A stretch of 64,000 nucleotides of DNA. Source: Acidobacteriota bacterium. Lineage in GTDB: Bacteria; Acidobacteriota; UBA6911. A model generated the notes under the pieces. The model was not told the origin of the DNA, did no database searches, and saw only the letters and a program-made list of their open reading frames with translations. Shown one piece after another: positions 16,493 through 23,992 of this stretch. Within the stretch, counting starts at the first letter, position 1; every line of letters begins with the position of its first letter. The position numbers and the translations under genes were made by a program. Location of the stretch: assembly GCA_016929335.1 (NCBI GenBank), contig JAFGIY010000082.1:1-64000 (forward strand). Reading direction: 5' to 3'.

Positions 16493-16692
16493 TGTCCTGG
16501 ACAACCACAGATCTGACAGCGATCGAAAGCGCGATCGCGAGCGGTGAGTTGCGCGTTAAATTCGCGGACCGCGAAGTGCAATATCGATCTATTGAAGAGT
16601 TGCTCAAGGCCCGCGATGTAATAAAAGCTGCCATTGATCCCACTATTTCGGCTTCCACCCGCTGTACATATGCGAGTTTTAGCAAGGACTAA
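16492..16692 (+). CDS. Head-tail joining protein, gpW-like
   Basis: A 66-residue protein starting in the terL stop region. DLTAIESAIASGELRVKFADREVQYRSIEELLKARD is the gpW/short head-joining pattern: a helix, a beta hairpin (VKFADREVQYRS), and a second helix. In lambda-type phages gpW sits between terminase and portal genes and adds to the head before tail attachment, as the gene order here shows. Confidence 0.85.
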   Translation: MSWTTTDLTAIESAIASGELRVKFADREVQYRSIEELLKARDVIKAAIDPTISASTRCTYASFSKD

Positions 16693-18180
16693 ATGAACTG
16701 GCTCGATAAAGCGATCGACTGGATTTCTCCCCAGTTAGGCCTGAAGCGTACTCGAGCACGTGCCATTGCCAAAGCCATATTGGCCTACGATGGCGTGCGC
16801 TCTGATCGCAGGATGGGCAGCTGGAATACCACGGGCGCCTCCGGGAACTCCGAAATAGGATCCGCGAATTCCAAACTGCGTTATAACGCTCGCGATCTCT
16901 GCCGGAATAATGCCTACGCAAGAAAGGCAAAGCGGGAATGGGCAAAACGCGTGGTCGGGACCGGAATCACACCAAGGCCCAGCACGGGAAATGAGACCCT
17001 CGATAAAACCATTCTGGAATACTGGAATAAATGGACGCGCCAGTGCTGCTCCGATAGCCGGATCAATTTCTATGCTGCCGAGAAGATGATTGTTCAGAGC
17101 TGCTACGAATCCGGCGAAGTGCTGGTCCGCTTGTGGAATCGCCGACCGGATGATGACCTCGCTGTGCCGTTTCAGATCCAGGTGCTGGAATCGGATTACC
17201 TGGATATGGATAAAACCAAGACTATGGATAACGGATATATCATCCATGGAATTGAGTTTGATCCCATTGGGCGGATCCGCGGATATTGGCTCTACGGCCA
17301 GCATCCTGGAGAAGTGACGCAGACATCCTGGCGGCGATCGCTTGCAAGTAAATTCATCCCGGCATCAGATGTACTGCACCATGCTGAGCTCGACCGGCCC
17401 GGAGACGTGAGAGCCGTAACACGATTTGCCGCGGTGATCGCAAAGCTCCGGGATTTGGATGAATATGCAGATGCGGAAATAGTCCGGAAGAAAATTGAGG
17501 CTTGCCTGACGGCAATGGTCACCCAACCGGAAGGGGCGGAGGGCCCAACTCTTGGCAGCGCCGCAGTGGACTCTACGGGAGCAAAGGTCGAAGAATTCCG
17601 TCCCGGCATGATTATGTATGGAGCCGCAGGAGCGGGCGTCGAATTTTTCAGCCCAACATCATCCGGAGATTACGCTGCTCATAAAAAATCAGAGCTCCGG
17701 GAAGTGGCCGTTGGCCTTGATATCCCCTATGTTGTCCTGGATGACAACCTGGAAGCGGTTAATTATTCAAGTTACCGCGGAGGCCTGCTGTCCTTCCGCG
17801 ATGCCATTGAGGAATACCGCTGGAACTGGCTTATCCCTCAAGTCCTGGATCCGATTTATTGCCGATTCATCGAGACTCTGTTTTTGATGGATGTCATCCC
17901 TGAAGCCAATTACACGGTGCAATGGGATCCGCCACAGTTTGATCTGCTGGACCGCGAAGCAGAAGCAGAAGCGGATGAAATTGAGCTCCGCATTGGGAAA
18001 ACCACATATCCGCAGCTGGTAGCCAGGTCGGGTTATGACGCTGACGAACAGATCGCAGAGATTGAGAAGTACAAGCCAATGCTGGATGCCGCCGGCATAA
18101 GCTTTTCCGGCACTTCTAAAAAAGCAGCTGCAGAAAAACAAGGAGAAAACAGCGATGCCAACGCAACGCCAGAGCAATAA
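16693..18180 (+). CDS. Portal protein, lambda (GpB) family
   Basis: A 495-residue portal. It starts MNWLDKAIDWISPQLGLKR and has the clip/wing sequence ARDLCRNNAYARKAKREWAKRVVGTGITPRP, characteristic of lambda-family portals. The middle has QIQVLESDYLD and HGIEFDPIGRIRGYWLY, and the stem/crown part NYSSYRGGLLSFRDAIEEYR. The ring of 12 at one capsid vertex lets DNA pass and binds terminase and neck proteins. The last 26 bp overlap the protease-capsid gene. Confidence 0.95.
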   Translation: MNWLDKAIDWISPQLGLKRTRARAIAKAILAYDGVRSDRRMGSWNTTGASGNSEIGSANSKLRYNARDLCRNNAYARKAKREWAKRVVGTGITPRPSTGNETLDKTILEYWNKWTRQCCSDSRINFYAAEKMIVQSCYESGEVLVRLWNRRPDDDLAVPFQIQVLESDYLDMDKTKTMDNGYIIHGIEFDPIGRIRGYWLYGQHPGEVTQTSWRRSLASKFIPASDVLHHAELDRPGDVRAVTRFAAVIAKLRDLDEYADAEIVRKKIEACLTAMVTQPEGAEGPTLGSAAVDSTGAKVEEFRPGMIMYGAAGAGVEFFSPTSSGDYAAHKKSELREVAVGLDIPYVVLDDNLEAVNYSSYRGGLLSFRDAIEEYRWNWLIPQVLDPIYCRFIETLFLMDVIPEANYTVQWDPPQFDLLDREAEAEADEIELRIGKTTYPQLVARSGYDADEQIAEIEKYKPMLDAAGISFSGTSKKAAAEKQGENSDANATPEQ

Positions 18181-20092
18181 AGAACTGCGCCCGATGATGA
18201 AGGGGCGCGAGTATCTCGCAGGACAGGAGATCACATCCGTCGATTCCGAAAATAGGACCGTAGATATCATATTCTTTAGTGGCATCGATGTGCCGCGCAC
18301 CGACTGGTGGACCGGGCAAAAATATGTACTGAGATTTGATTCCAAAGGCGGCGACTTTTCTCTCCTGAATGCCGGAGCTCCGGTACTCGATAATCATCCG
18401 TGGAACGCCAACAGCTCGGCGCAAAAGGGAAAAGTTGAGAAGGCCTGGCAAGAAGGCAAGCTGTCAAAAGCTACCTTGCGATTTTCAAAGCGTCCCAGTG
18501 TGGATGAAATCTGGCAGGACATCGAAGACAAGATCATCACCAAATTTTCAATGGGCGTCTCGATTCTTGCTGAGGAAAAATTCGTCGAGAACAACATGGA
18601 GATCCGACTCGCTAAAAAGTGGCAGCCGTTTGAGCTGAGCATCGCGCCCATACCGGCTGATTTTGGAACAACAACACTGGCCGCAGAACAAAGCGACCTT
18701 AACCAAATGGGCACATGCCCAGAGGAGAATAAAATGCCTGACAACGTACCGGGCACTGGTGCCCAGACATTATCAGCTATTCCTTCCACCCCTCCCGTTG
18801 ATGAAGAGGCGCTCCGGCGCCAGGCGATCGAGACCGAGCGCAAACGCATCGCCGACATACGGGAAATCGCGCTCAAGCATGGCATGGAGGAATCCATGGT
18901 CAAACTGCATATCGAAAAAGGCACATCTGTAGCCGATTTCAAATCCGAAGTGCTGAATGCTCTTGCTGTTCGACACGATGCACAGCCGGCCACAAAAACA
19001 CAGCATATCGATCTGGTTGCGGACGAGTGCGCAAAACGGCGCGACGCGATGGAGCTTGCCTTGGATGGAATGTTTGATCCGAAGCAGAAGAAAGAGGACA
19101 ACGGCAATCCCTTCCTGGGACTGAGCCTGCTGCGATTTGCCGAGGAATCCGTTCGGCTGCAGCATGGCCTGGTGCGGATCCCGAACAAAGATGAGGTGGT
19201 CAAGTTGGCGATGCAAAACACCTCTGACTTCGCCAACGTTCTTGAAAACAGCGCGCGCAAGCAGCTGCTCCGACAGTATGAGCTTGCGCCTACGACTTAT
19301 AAGGTCTGGACGAAGCCCAGCACCACGCCGGATTTCAAAACCATGAGCCGGTCTCGCCTCTCTGAAGCTCCAAGACTTATTGCTGTCGGCGAAGGTGCGC
19401 AGATCACCATCGCAGCAATGAGCGACAGCAAGGAGCAGTATGCTGTCATTACGGCAGGTCGAGGGGTATCCTTCACGCGGCAAATGCTCATCAACGATGA
19501 TCTTGGTGCTTTCAACAACCTGATCAGTCAGATGGGACTCCAGGCCGGCATTTATGAAAACAAGACTGTTTACGCCATTTTGGCCGCCAACGCCAACATG
19601 GCCGACGGCAATCCCCTGTTTGATGATACGCATCATCACAATGCGGGCGCCGGAGCTCTCGGCAACACAGGCTTCGACACCATGTATACCAAGATGCGCG
19701 GGCAGAAGGGCCTTGATGGAGTGACGGTTCTCAACATTATCCCCAAGTACATCATTGTCCCGGCAGCCAAGGAAACAACCGCGCGAATGGCTCTCGTGAC
19801 TACTGGCGATAATGTGAAGGCTTCTGATCGTAACTACTTCGCCGGCCGACTGGAACCTGTTTCTGATGCCGAGCTGGATAATAACGGCAGCGGCACAACC
19901 AAATGGTACGGCGCCGCCGATCCCGACATCTACCCCGGCATTGAATACGCGCACCTGGAGGGCTCTGAAGGGCCGCAGTTTATCCGCAAGGAAAATGAAA
20001 GCGGAGTCCTCGGGATTCAGTTCTACGTATACACCGACTTTGGGGCAAAAGCCGTCGATTGGAGACCGCTGTATTATTCAACCGGCTCCTAA
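18155..20092 (+). CDS. Prohead protease-major capsid protein fusion
   Basis: A single 645-residue frame with AGGAG 10 nt before its ATG. Residues about 1-170 are a U35/S78-type prohead protease (EYLAGQEITSVDSENRTVDIIFFSG..., APVLDNHPW with the candidate catalytic His, ITKFSMGVSI with the candidate Ser). A low-complexity linker follows (about 180-215), then a helical delta-like segment and an HK97-fold capsid from about residue 350 (FKTMSRSRLSEAPRLI...GRGVSFTRQMLINDDLGAFNNL...GNPLFDDTHHHN). The protease probably cuts itself free during maturation. Fusion genes of this type are known in some prophages; most phages keep them separate. Confidence 0.9.
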   Translation: MPTQRQSNKELRPMMKGREYLAGQEITSVDSENRTVDIIFFSGIDVPRTDWWTGQKYVLRFDSKGGDFSLLNAGAPVLDNHPWNANSSAQKGKVEKAWQEGKLSKATLRFSKRPSVDEIWQDIEDKIITKFSMGVSILAEEKFVENNMEIRLAKKWQPFELSIAPIPADFGTTTLAAEQSDLNQMGTCPEENKMPDNVPGTGAQTLSAIPSTPPVDEEALRRQAIETERKRIADIREIALKHGMEESMVKLHIEKGTSVADFKSEVLNALAVRHDAQPATKTQHIDLVADECAKRRDAMELALDGMFDPKQKKEDNGNPFLGLSLLRFAEESVRLQHGLVRIPNKDEVVKLAMQNTSDFANVLENSARKQLLRQYELAPTTYKVWTKPSTTPDFKTMSRSRLSEAPRLIAVGEGAQITIAAMSDSKEQYAVITAGRGVSFTRQMLINDDLGAFNNLISQMGLQAGIYENKTVYAILAANANMADGNPLFDDTHHHNAGAGALGNTGFDTMYTKMRGQKGLDGVTVLNIIPKYIIVPAAKETTARMALVTTGDNVKASDRNYFAGRLEPVSDAELDNNGSGTTKWYGAADPDIYPGIEYAHLEGSEGPQFIRKENESGVLGIQFYVYTDFGAKAVDWRPLYYSTGS

Positions 20093-20133
20093 TCCCTGGT
20101 AGCCACCGACACTTTAACTTTTGACTTTAACCG

Positions 20134-20159
20134 AAGGCCTCGGGAAACCGGGGCCTTTT
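20134..20159 (+). terminator. Rho-independent terminator after the capsid gene
   Basis: AAGGCCTCGG, GAAA loop, CCGGGGCCTT: a 10-bp stem with one G-T pair, followed by TTTT. A partial stop here would make capsid transcripts more abundant than downstream tail transcripts. Confidence 0.85.
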
Positions 20160-20175
20160 CATTTGGGAGAATATC

Positions 20176-20553
20176 ATGAGTACAGGATTAATTATCCCGA
20201 CTCCACCTAGCGTATCACCCAAGGCATCTGTTACTGCTCTGGCGACAGCAACCACTCTGACGTCTGCCCATTTTGGCGTGAATCTGACTAATACCGGAGC
20301 ATCCGCTACTCTGGAACACCAGTTGCCGGCAGCCGCGGATATTGCGGGAAAGGTTTTGAGGTTCTCTGCCACAGCCGCACAGATTACGCGCTTCCAGCCT
20401 GCCAGCGGAGAGAAGGTCTACTACGGCGGCGACGGCGTGGCGGACAAATATGTCCAATTGGCTGGAGTGATCGGCAACTTCATCGAGCTTTATAGCGATG
20501 GAGTGGACATTCTCGTCATGCATGCCAACGGGGTTGTAACCAAGGAAGGATAA
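20176..20553 (+). CDS. Small beta-rich virion protein, probable head decoration
   Basis: A 125-residue protein directly after the capsid gene, with GGGAG before the ATG. The sequence is rich in Ala, Thr and Val and alternates short strands (ALATATTLTSAHFGVNLTNTG..., KYVQLAGVIGNFIELY). Position and composition fit a capsid-stabilising decoration protein. No family was firmly recognised. Confidence 0.55.
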   Translation: MSTGLIIPTPPSVSPKASVTALATATTLTSAHFGVNLTNTGASATLEHQLPAAADIAGKVLRFSATAAQITRFQPASGEKVYYGGDGVADKYVQLAGVIGNFIELYSDGVDILVMHANGVVTKEG

Positions 20554-20556
20554 GCC

Positions 20557-20874
20557 TTGACGGTCGATTTTAGCCGAATCAACGCAGCTGACTTGAGGAA
20601 GTTTGGGGGAAGCTATGCCCTCACCCGAATCAATTCCGGAACGGGATCTCTGGCATTTACCGGGATCCCGGATTCCGGCCCCGAAGAGGAAGATGTTGCG
20701 CCAGGCGATGGCAGCACCTACTTATATCTCTGGGCTAATGCTTCCGATTTCTCGCCACGCCCGGCGCGCGGTGATGAAATTTCAACGGCCACGACGGTCT
20801 ATAAGATTGTCGACCTGCAGGAGGACCCGGCGGGAGGCTTATTGCTGAAGCTCCGCTATGATCGGGATGTCTGA
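20557..20874 (+). CDS. Head closure / head-tail connector protein
   Basis: A 105-residue protein with a TTG start and AAGGA 8 nt upstream. The C-terminal RGDEISTATTVYKIVDLQEDPAGGLLLKLR is the small beta-barrel pattern of gpFII/HK97-gp7-like connectors. It lies between decoration and neck genes, ending 1 bp into the next start. It probably plugs the portal after packaging and offers the tail-docking surface. Confidence 0.65.
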   Translation: MTVDFSRINAADLRKFGGSYALTRINSGTGSLAFTGIPDSGPEEEDVAPGDGSTYLYLWANASDFSPRPARGDEISTATTVYKIVDLQEDPAGGLLLKLRYDRDV

Positions 20875-21368
20875 TGGCCAGAGCGGTCAATATCTACGTC
20901 AAAAAGCAGCTCCGGCTGGATCTGCTCAATGTGCCGCAGCGCGCGATGTACGACATAGGCAATGCGGCGCTCGGCGCGATTCGGAGGCGCGTAGCTCGCG
21001 CTTATGATGCCGATGACCGGCCGGCGGAACCCCTGAAATCACGCAGCTGGAAGCATATCAAGAAACACAAGGGTTTGAAGCCCGTCCGCGACCTGCACGG
21101 CACTGGAATGATGTGGCCGGAAAACTACAAAGGCGGGAAGCGCAAACCGCGGCTCAAATTCGTCGGCCACCTGATGGACCAGATCGCTGTGCGCAGGGTC
21201 AGCGACAACCAGGCATTTATTACTGAACCATCGACGCGCGCTGGGCGGCTCAAGGCGCGCCGGCATAAAGCCATGCTGCTATTTTCGCCCAGCGATCGCG
21301 CAATCATCATGCGTTACGCGAAGGTAATCCTTAGCCGAATCACAGCAAAACTGATCCGGGCAGCATAA
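20874..21368 (+). CDS. Neck / tail-completion-like protein
   Basis: A 164-residue, very basic protein (GAIRRRVARAYDADDRPAEPLKSRSWKHIKKHKGLK...). It sits where HK97-gp10/lambda-gpZ-type tail completion proteins lie, after head closure and before the tail terminator. No signature is decisive. It overlaps the upstream gene by one base (ATG after TCTG). Confidence 0.5.
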   Translation: MARAVNIYVKKQLRLDLLNVPQRAMYDIGNAALGAIRRRVARAYDADDRPAEPLKSRSWKHIKKHKGLKPVRDLHGTGMMWPENYKGGKRKPRLKFVGHLMDQIAVRRVSDNQAFITEPSTRAGRLKARRHKAMLLFSPSDRAIIMRYAKVILSRITAKLIRAA

Positions 21369-21373
21369 CAATA

Positions 21374-21847
21374 ATGATCAATCCATCCGAAATCGTCGAC
21401 AACCTGGTCGATCTGCTGAGGGATATCCCGGACCTTGTGCAGCTCATGGATGGGGATCCGGACCGTATCTATGCCTATCATGACTGCTATCCTGAGAAAA
21501 CCAGTCTCGAGGAAGCAAAAGAGAGAATGAAATCTCCCGGAATTATGGTCGCCTGGACAGGAACCTATCCAGGCAGCTTTGGCGGCGAGGCATGGAAGCA
21601 TCAGATATCCATCACGCTTCGGGCCCAGGTGGAATCCAGCTATGAGCCGGTCTCGAGCTACTACGCAATATTCCGTCAAATCGTAAAAGGAATGCCCAGT
21701 AGTCTGAATGGTGTGCCGTTAATCATCGCCACTGTTCACCCGTCCTGCAACCTGATGGACACGCCAACCATTGAGCGCCAGGCTGACGCGGCCGGCGTGG
21801 ACTATTTTGAAATAACAACAGCTTTTACAGAAATCGGAGACGACTAA
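21374..21847 (+). CDS. Tail terminator-like protein
   Basis: A 157-residue protein with an N-terminal helix (PSEIVDNLVDLLRDI) and strands HQISITLRAQVES and AAGVDYFEITTAFTE, the usual alpha-beta layout of gpU-type tail terminators. It precedes the tube protein by 1 bp. Terminators cap the tube at the required length and dock it to the head. Position is the main support. Confidence 0.6.
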   Translation: MINPSEIVDNLVDLLRDIPDLVQLMDGDPDRIYAYHDCYPEKTSLEEAKERMKSPGIMVAWTGTYPGSFGGEAWKHQISITLRAQVESSYEPVSSYYAIFRQIVKGMPSSLNGVPLIIATVHPSCNLMDTPTIERQADAAGVDYFEITTAFTEIGDD

Positions 21848-21848
21848 A

Positions 21849-22889
21849 ATGCCAGCCAATATAAGAGAATTGCTTATCGGCTTTGGAAAATGCAAGCAGA
21901 CCAATCTTGCCACAGCCAACACGCTGGCCGGCATTTGGCGCTTGGGCAAGCTTAATACCAGCATTACAGGACCAAAACTGAATACGGAAAACGATGCCCC
22001 GGAACTCGGCAAAGGACATGAGTTTGCGACTCAGGTGTTCAAAACATCCTGGGATGTGCAAGGACAGATTGAGAAATATCTCAGCTCGGATTTCGCCGCG
22101 TGGGCAATGGCCTTTGGTCTGGGCAAGGTGGTGAAAACGGGAACCTCTCCAAATTTCACCTATACCTGCACCCCGCTCCCGGCAACTGACGGGATTGAAC
22201 TTCCGTCATTCAGCTATATCGAAGCGATGCGCCAGGGCGCCAGCGATATTTTCGACAGGATGGCTGTTGGATGCGTGGTCGATGGATGGACGCTGAATGT
22301 CAGCAGCGGCCCGGGTCGGGCGAACAGCAAACTGGTGGTGGATATTGTGGGATCCGGGAAAATGACCGAGCCCTCCGGAATCACACTTCCTGCAGCTACA
22401 GCCGAGAAACTGCTTCCCGGAGCTTCAGTGACTGCCACGATTAACGGTATAGATTATGTCACCGCAAAAAATCTGGTGTCTCTGGAGGCGAGATGGAGAA
22501 ACAATCACCGCCTCGATTCTGGATTTTACCCGGGATCCGGATTTCAGTCGGTCGGCGATGCTACTTCCGGCGCCATCCGCGGCCGGATGGAAATCGGCGA
22601 TCGGGAATGCGCGCTAAGTTTTATCGCCCGCTTTGAGAACGGCTCGACAGAATTGACCAAGCTGCAAGCGCTCACCGAGGGAACGGGTGTTATCACTCTC
22701 ACCTATGACACCAATAACAGCCTGTCTCTGACATTCCAGCGCATTATTTTTGCGGTTGCAGAGCTGGGCGAAACGGATGGGATCGTAACGGTTCAGGTCA
22801 CCTGCCAGCCTCTATGGCATAACACCAATGGCATTCTGACGGCGGTTTGCGAATGCAACACCGACGGGATCGCCCAGGCGGAATCCTAA
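21849..22889 (+). CDS. Major tail tube protein
   Basis: A 346-residue beta-rich protein between the terminator and the tail chaperones. Features include FATQVFKTSWDVQGQIEKYLSSDFAAWAMAFGLG and GWTLNVSSGPGRANSKLVVDIVGSGK, typical of phage tube proteins that alternate strands with loops. The C-terminus (TVQVTCQPLWHNTNGILTAVCE) is a final strand pair. It would form stacked hexamers around the tape measure. Confidence 0.75.
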   Translation: MPANIRELLIGFGKCKQTNLATANTLAGIWRLGKLNTSITGPKLNTENDAPELGKGHEFATQVFKTSWDVQGQIEKYLSSDFAAWAMAFGLGKVVKTGTSPNFTYTCTPLPATDGIELPSFSYIEAMRQGASDIFDRMAVGCVVDGWTLNVSSGPGRANSKLVVDIVGSGKMTEPSGITLPAATAEKLLPGASVTATINGIDYVTAKNLVSLEARWRNNHRLDSGFYPGSGFQSVGDATSGAIRGRMEIGDRECALSFIARFENGSTELTKLQALTEGTGVITLTYDTNNSLSLTFQRIIFAVAELGETDGIVTVQVTCQPLWHNTNGILTAVCECNTDGIAQAES

Positions 22890-22894
22890 CTTAT

Positions 22895-22969
22895 CGCGGC
22901 GTAGAGCAGCGGCAGCTCGTTGGGCCCATAACCCAAAGGTCCCAGGTTCGAGTCCTGGCGCCGCTACCA
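22895..22969 (+). tRNA. tRNA-fMet(CAT), initiator type, inside the tail operon
   Basis: A full cloverleaf of 75 nt with encoded CCA: acceptor CGCGGCG / CGCCGCT, D-arm GAGC/GCTC with a 7-nt loop, anticodon arm TTGGG CCCATAA CCCAA, variable AGGTC, T-arm CCAGG TTCGAGT CCTGG. Three initiator hallmarks are present: no pair at 1-72 (C1, U72), A11-U24, and three G-C pairs at 29-31/39-41. The D-loop is 2 nt shorter than in E. coli initiator tRNA. It lies between tube and tail chaperone genes, so it is transcribed with virion genes. Confidence 0.9.
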
Positions 22970-22979
22970 AATATTCAAA

Positions 22980-23006
22980 GGCTCGGATTCCTCTCCGGGC
23001 CTTTTT
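22980..23006 (+). terminator. Rho-independent terminator after the tRNA
   Basis: GGCTCGGA, loop TTCCTC, TCCGGGCC with one G-T pair, then TTTTT. It starts 10 nt after the CCA end and could both end the tube-tRNA transcript and set the tRNA 3' processing end. Confidence 0.85.
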
Positions 23007-23024
23007 CATTTTGAAAGGATCTAT

Positions 23025-23657
23025 ATGGATGAAACAACAAAGGAGGCCCCAGTTTTATTTGATGCAAATAAGCCGATCACTTTAAAGACATTTGGGCTTT
23101 CAGGAATAAAGCCCATCACGCTTCGCTTTCCTTCCGATGATGAATGGCTTGAGCGCGCCAGCCGGCGCAAGACCATTATCGAATTCACTCCAACCGGAGA
23201 CAGCATTTCAACCGTATTAGAACCGGATGAGGAGGAAATCGAGCTGCTAAAAAATCTCGCGATAGATGCCCTTCCCGAAGAAATTGATGCACATGAAGCC
23301 GGCAGGCTGATTGATCAGCTGGAATTCACACTGCATGAAAATCCCGGCGAGGTAATACAGGGGGATCAGCTGCATATTATCCTCCGGGTTCCCGGAGCTG
23401 TTACAACCCATAAATTCCGCATGCCTTCATCGAAAGAACTCAATAACTATGACAGGAAGCTCCATGATCAGCAGCCCTATGGGAAGAAAAAAATTTCATC
23501 TGTTCGTAATCTGCCCTTTTTACGCGATCTTTACGGCAAAATGATCCTGGAGTCTTCTGGCTATTCGGGAGGGACGCCTATCATCCACCAGGCGGATGCA
23601 TTGTTTCTGGCATTCATCAATCTCAAGCAGGAAATCGATTCGACAAAAAACTTCTAG
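23025..23657 (+). CDS. Tail assembly chaperone (gpG-like), upstream frame
   Basis: A 210-residue protein preceding the tape measure. The start has GAAAGGA 8 nt before ATG. It contains FGLSGIKPITLRFPSDDEWLERA and a C-terminal helix HQADALFLAFINLKQEI. The gene ends ACA AAA AAC TTC TAG, so the slippery heptamer A AAA AAC lies just before the stop. In siphoviruses this gene and the next make a short product (G) and a frameshifted G-T fusion that coats the tape measure during assembly. Confidence 0.8.
   Translation: MDETTKEAPVLFDANKPITLKTFGLSGIKPITLRFPSDDEWLERASRRKTIIEFTPTGDSISTVLEPDEEEIELLKNLAIDALPEEIDAHEAGRLIDQLEFTLHENPGEVIQGDQLHIILRVPGAVTTHKFRMPSSKELNNYDRKLHDQQPYGKKKISSVRNLPFLRDLYGKMILESSGYSGGTPIIHQADALFLAFINLKQEIDSTKNF
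23645..23651 (+). promoter_or_regulatory. Programmed -1 frameshift site (A AAA AAC)
   Basis: The zero-frame codons are AAA AAC, preceded by A, the standard X XXY YYZ pattern. A -1 slip carries ribosomes past the TAG at 23655 into a frame that stays open to 23992. Just downstream, CCGGGGTGGCCGG and further CCGG copies could form a stimulatory hairpin. Confidence 0.85.
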
Positions 23658-23992
23658 AGCCGGGGTGGCCGGAAAAACCGTCGCTCCGGTTTCTCGTGCA
23701 ACAGGAACTCCGACGGGATGAGCTTTGCGATATTGCCCTTTGTCATGATTCGCCAGGCCCCGGGATCCGCTGCCGGCATTGCCCTCTGACAAAGCTCGAC
23801 CTGGCTCATCATTCGGCTGTCGGTCGGATCCTCCAGCGCGCGTTGAATAAACGCGCATTAATGAATGCCGGAATAGCGTTGAGCATCGAGGATATAGGGG
23901 CTGATGAAATGTACGCACTGCTGATTATCGAGGAAGAGCAGAAGCTTTTCGAAGAAGAAAGATCAAAACACAATGGGCAGCAGCAAATTTGA
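23651..23992 (+). CDS. Tail assembly chaperone, -1 frame extension (gpT-like)
   Basis: The frame reached by the -1 slip: it opens LLEPGWPEKPSLRFLVQQEL and runs to 23992, about 113 residues, with a His/Cys-rich part (CHDSPGPGIRCRHCPL). The only independent start is a GTG at 23696 without a convincing ribosome binding site, so translation as a fusion with the upstream protein is more likely. The extension in lambda-like phages recruits tube protein to the chaperone-coated tape measure. Its end overlaps the tape measure gene by 20 bp. Confidence 0.8.
   Translation, partial: LLEPGWPEKPSLRFLVQQELRRDELCDIALCHDSPGPGIRCRHCPLTKLDLAHHSAVGRILQRALNKRALMNAGIALSIEDIGADEMYALLIIEEEQKLFEEERSKHNGQQQI

Noticed and set aside
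18773-19954. 393-codon minus-strand frame inside the protease-capsid gene
   Set aside because: Shadow frame; the sense strand has strong capsid features.
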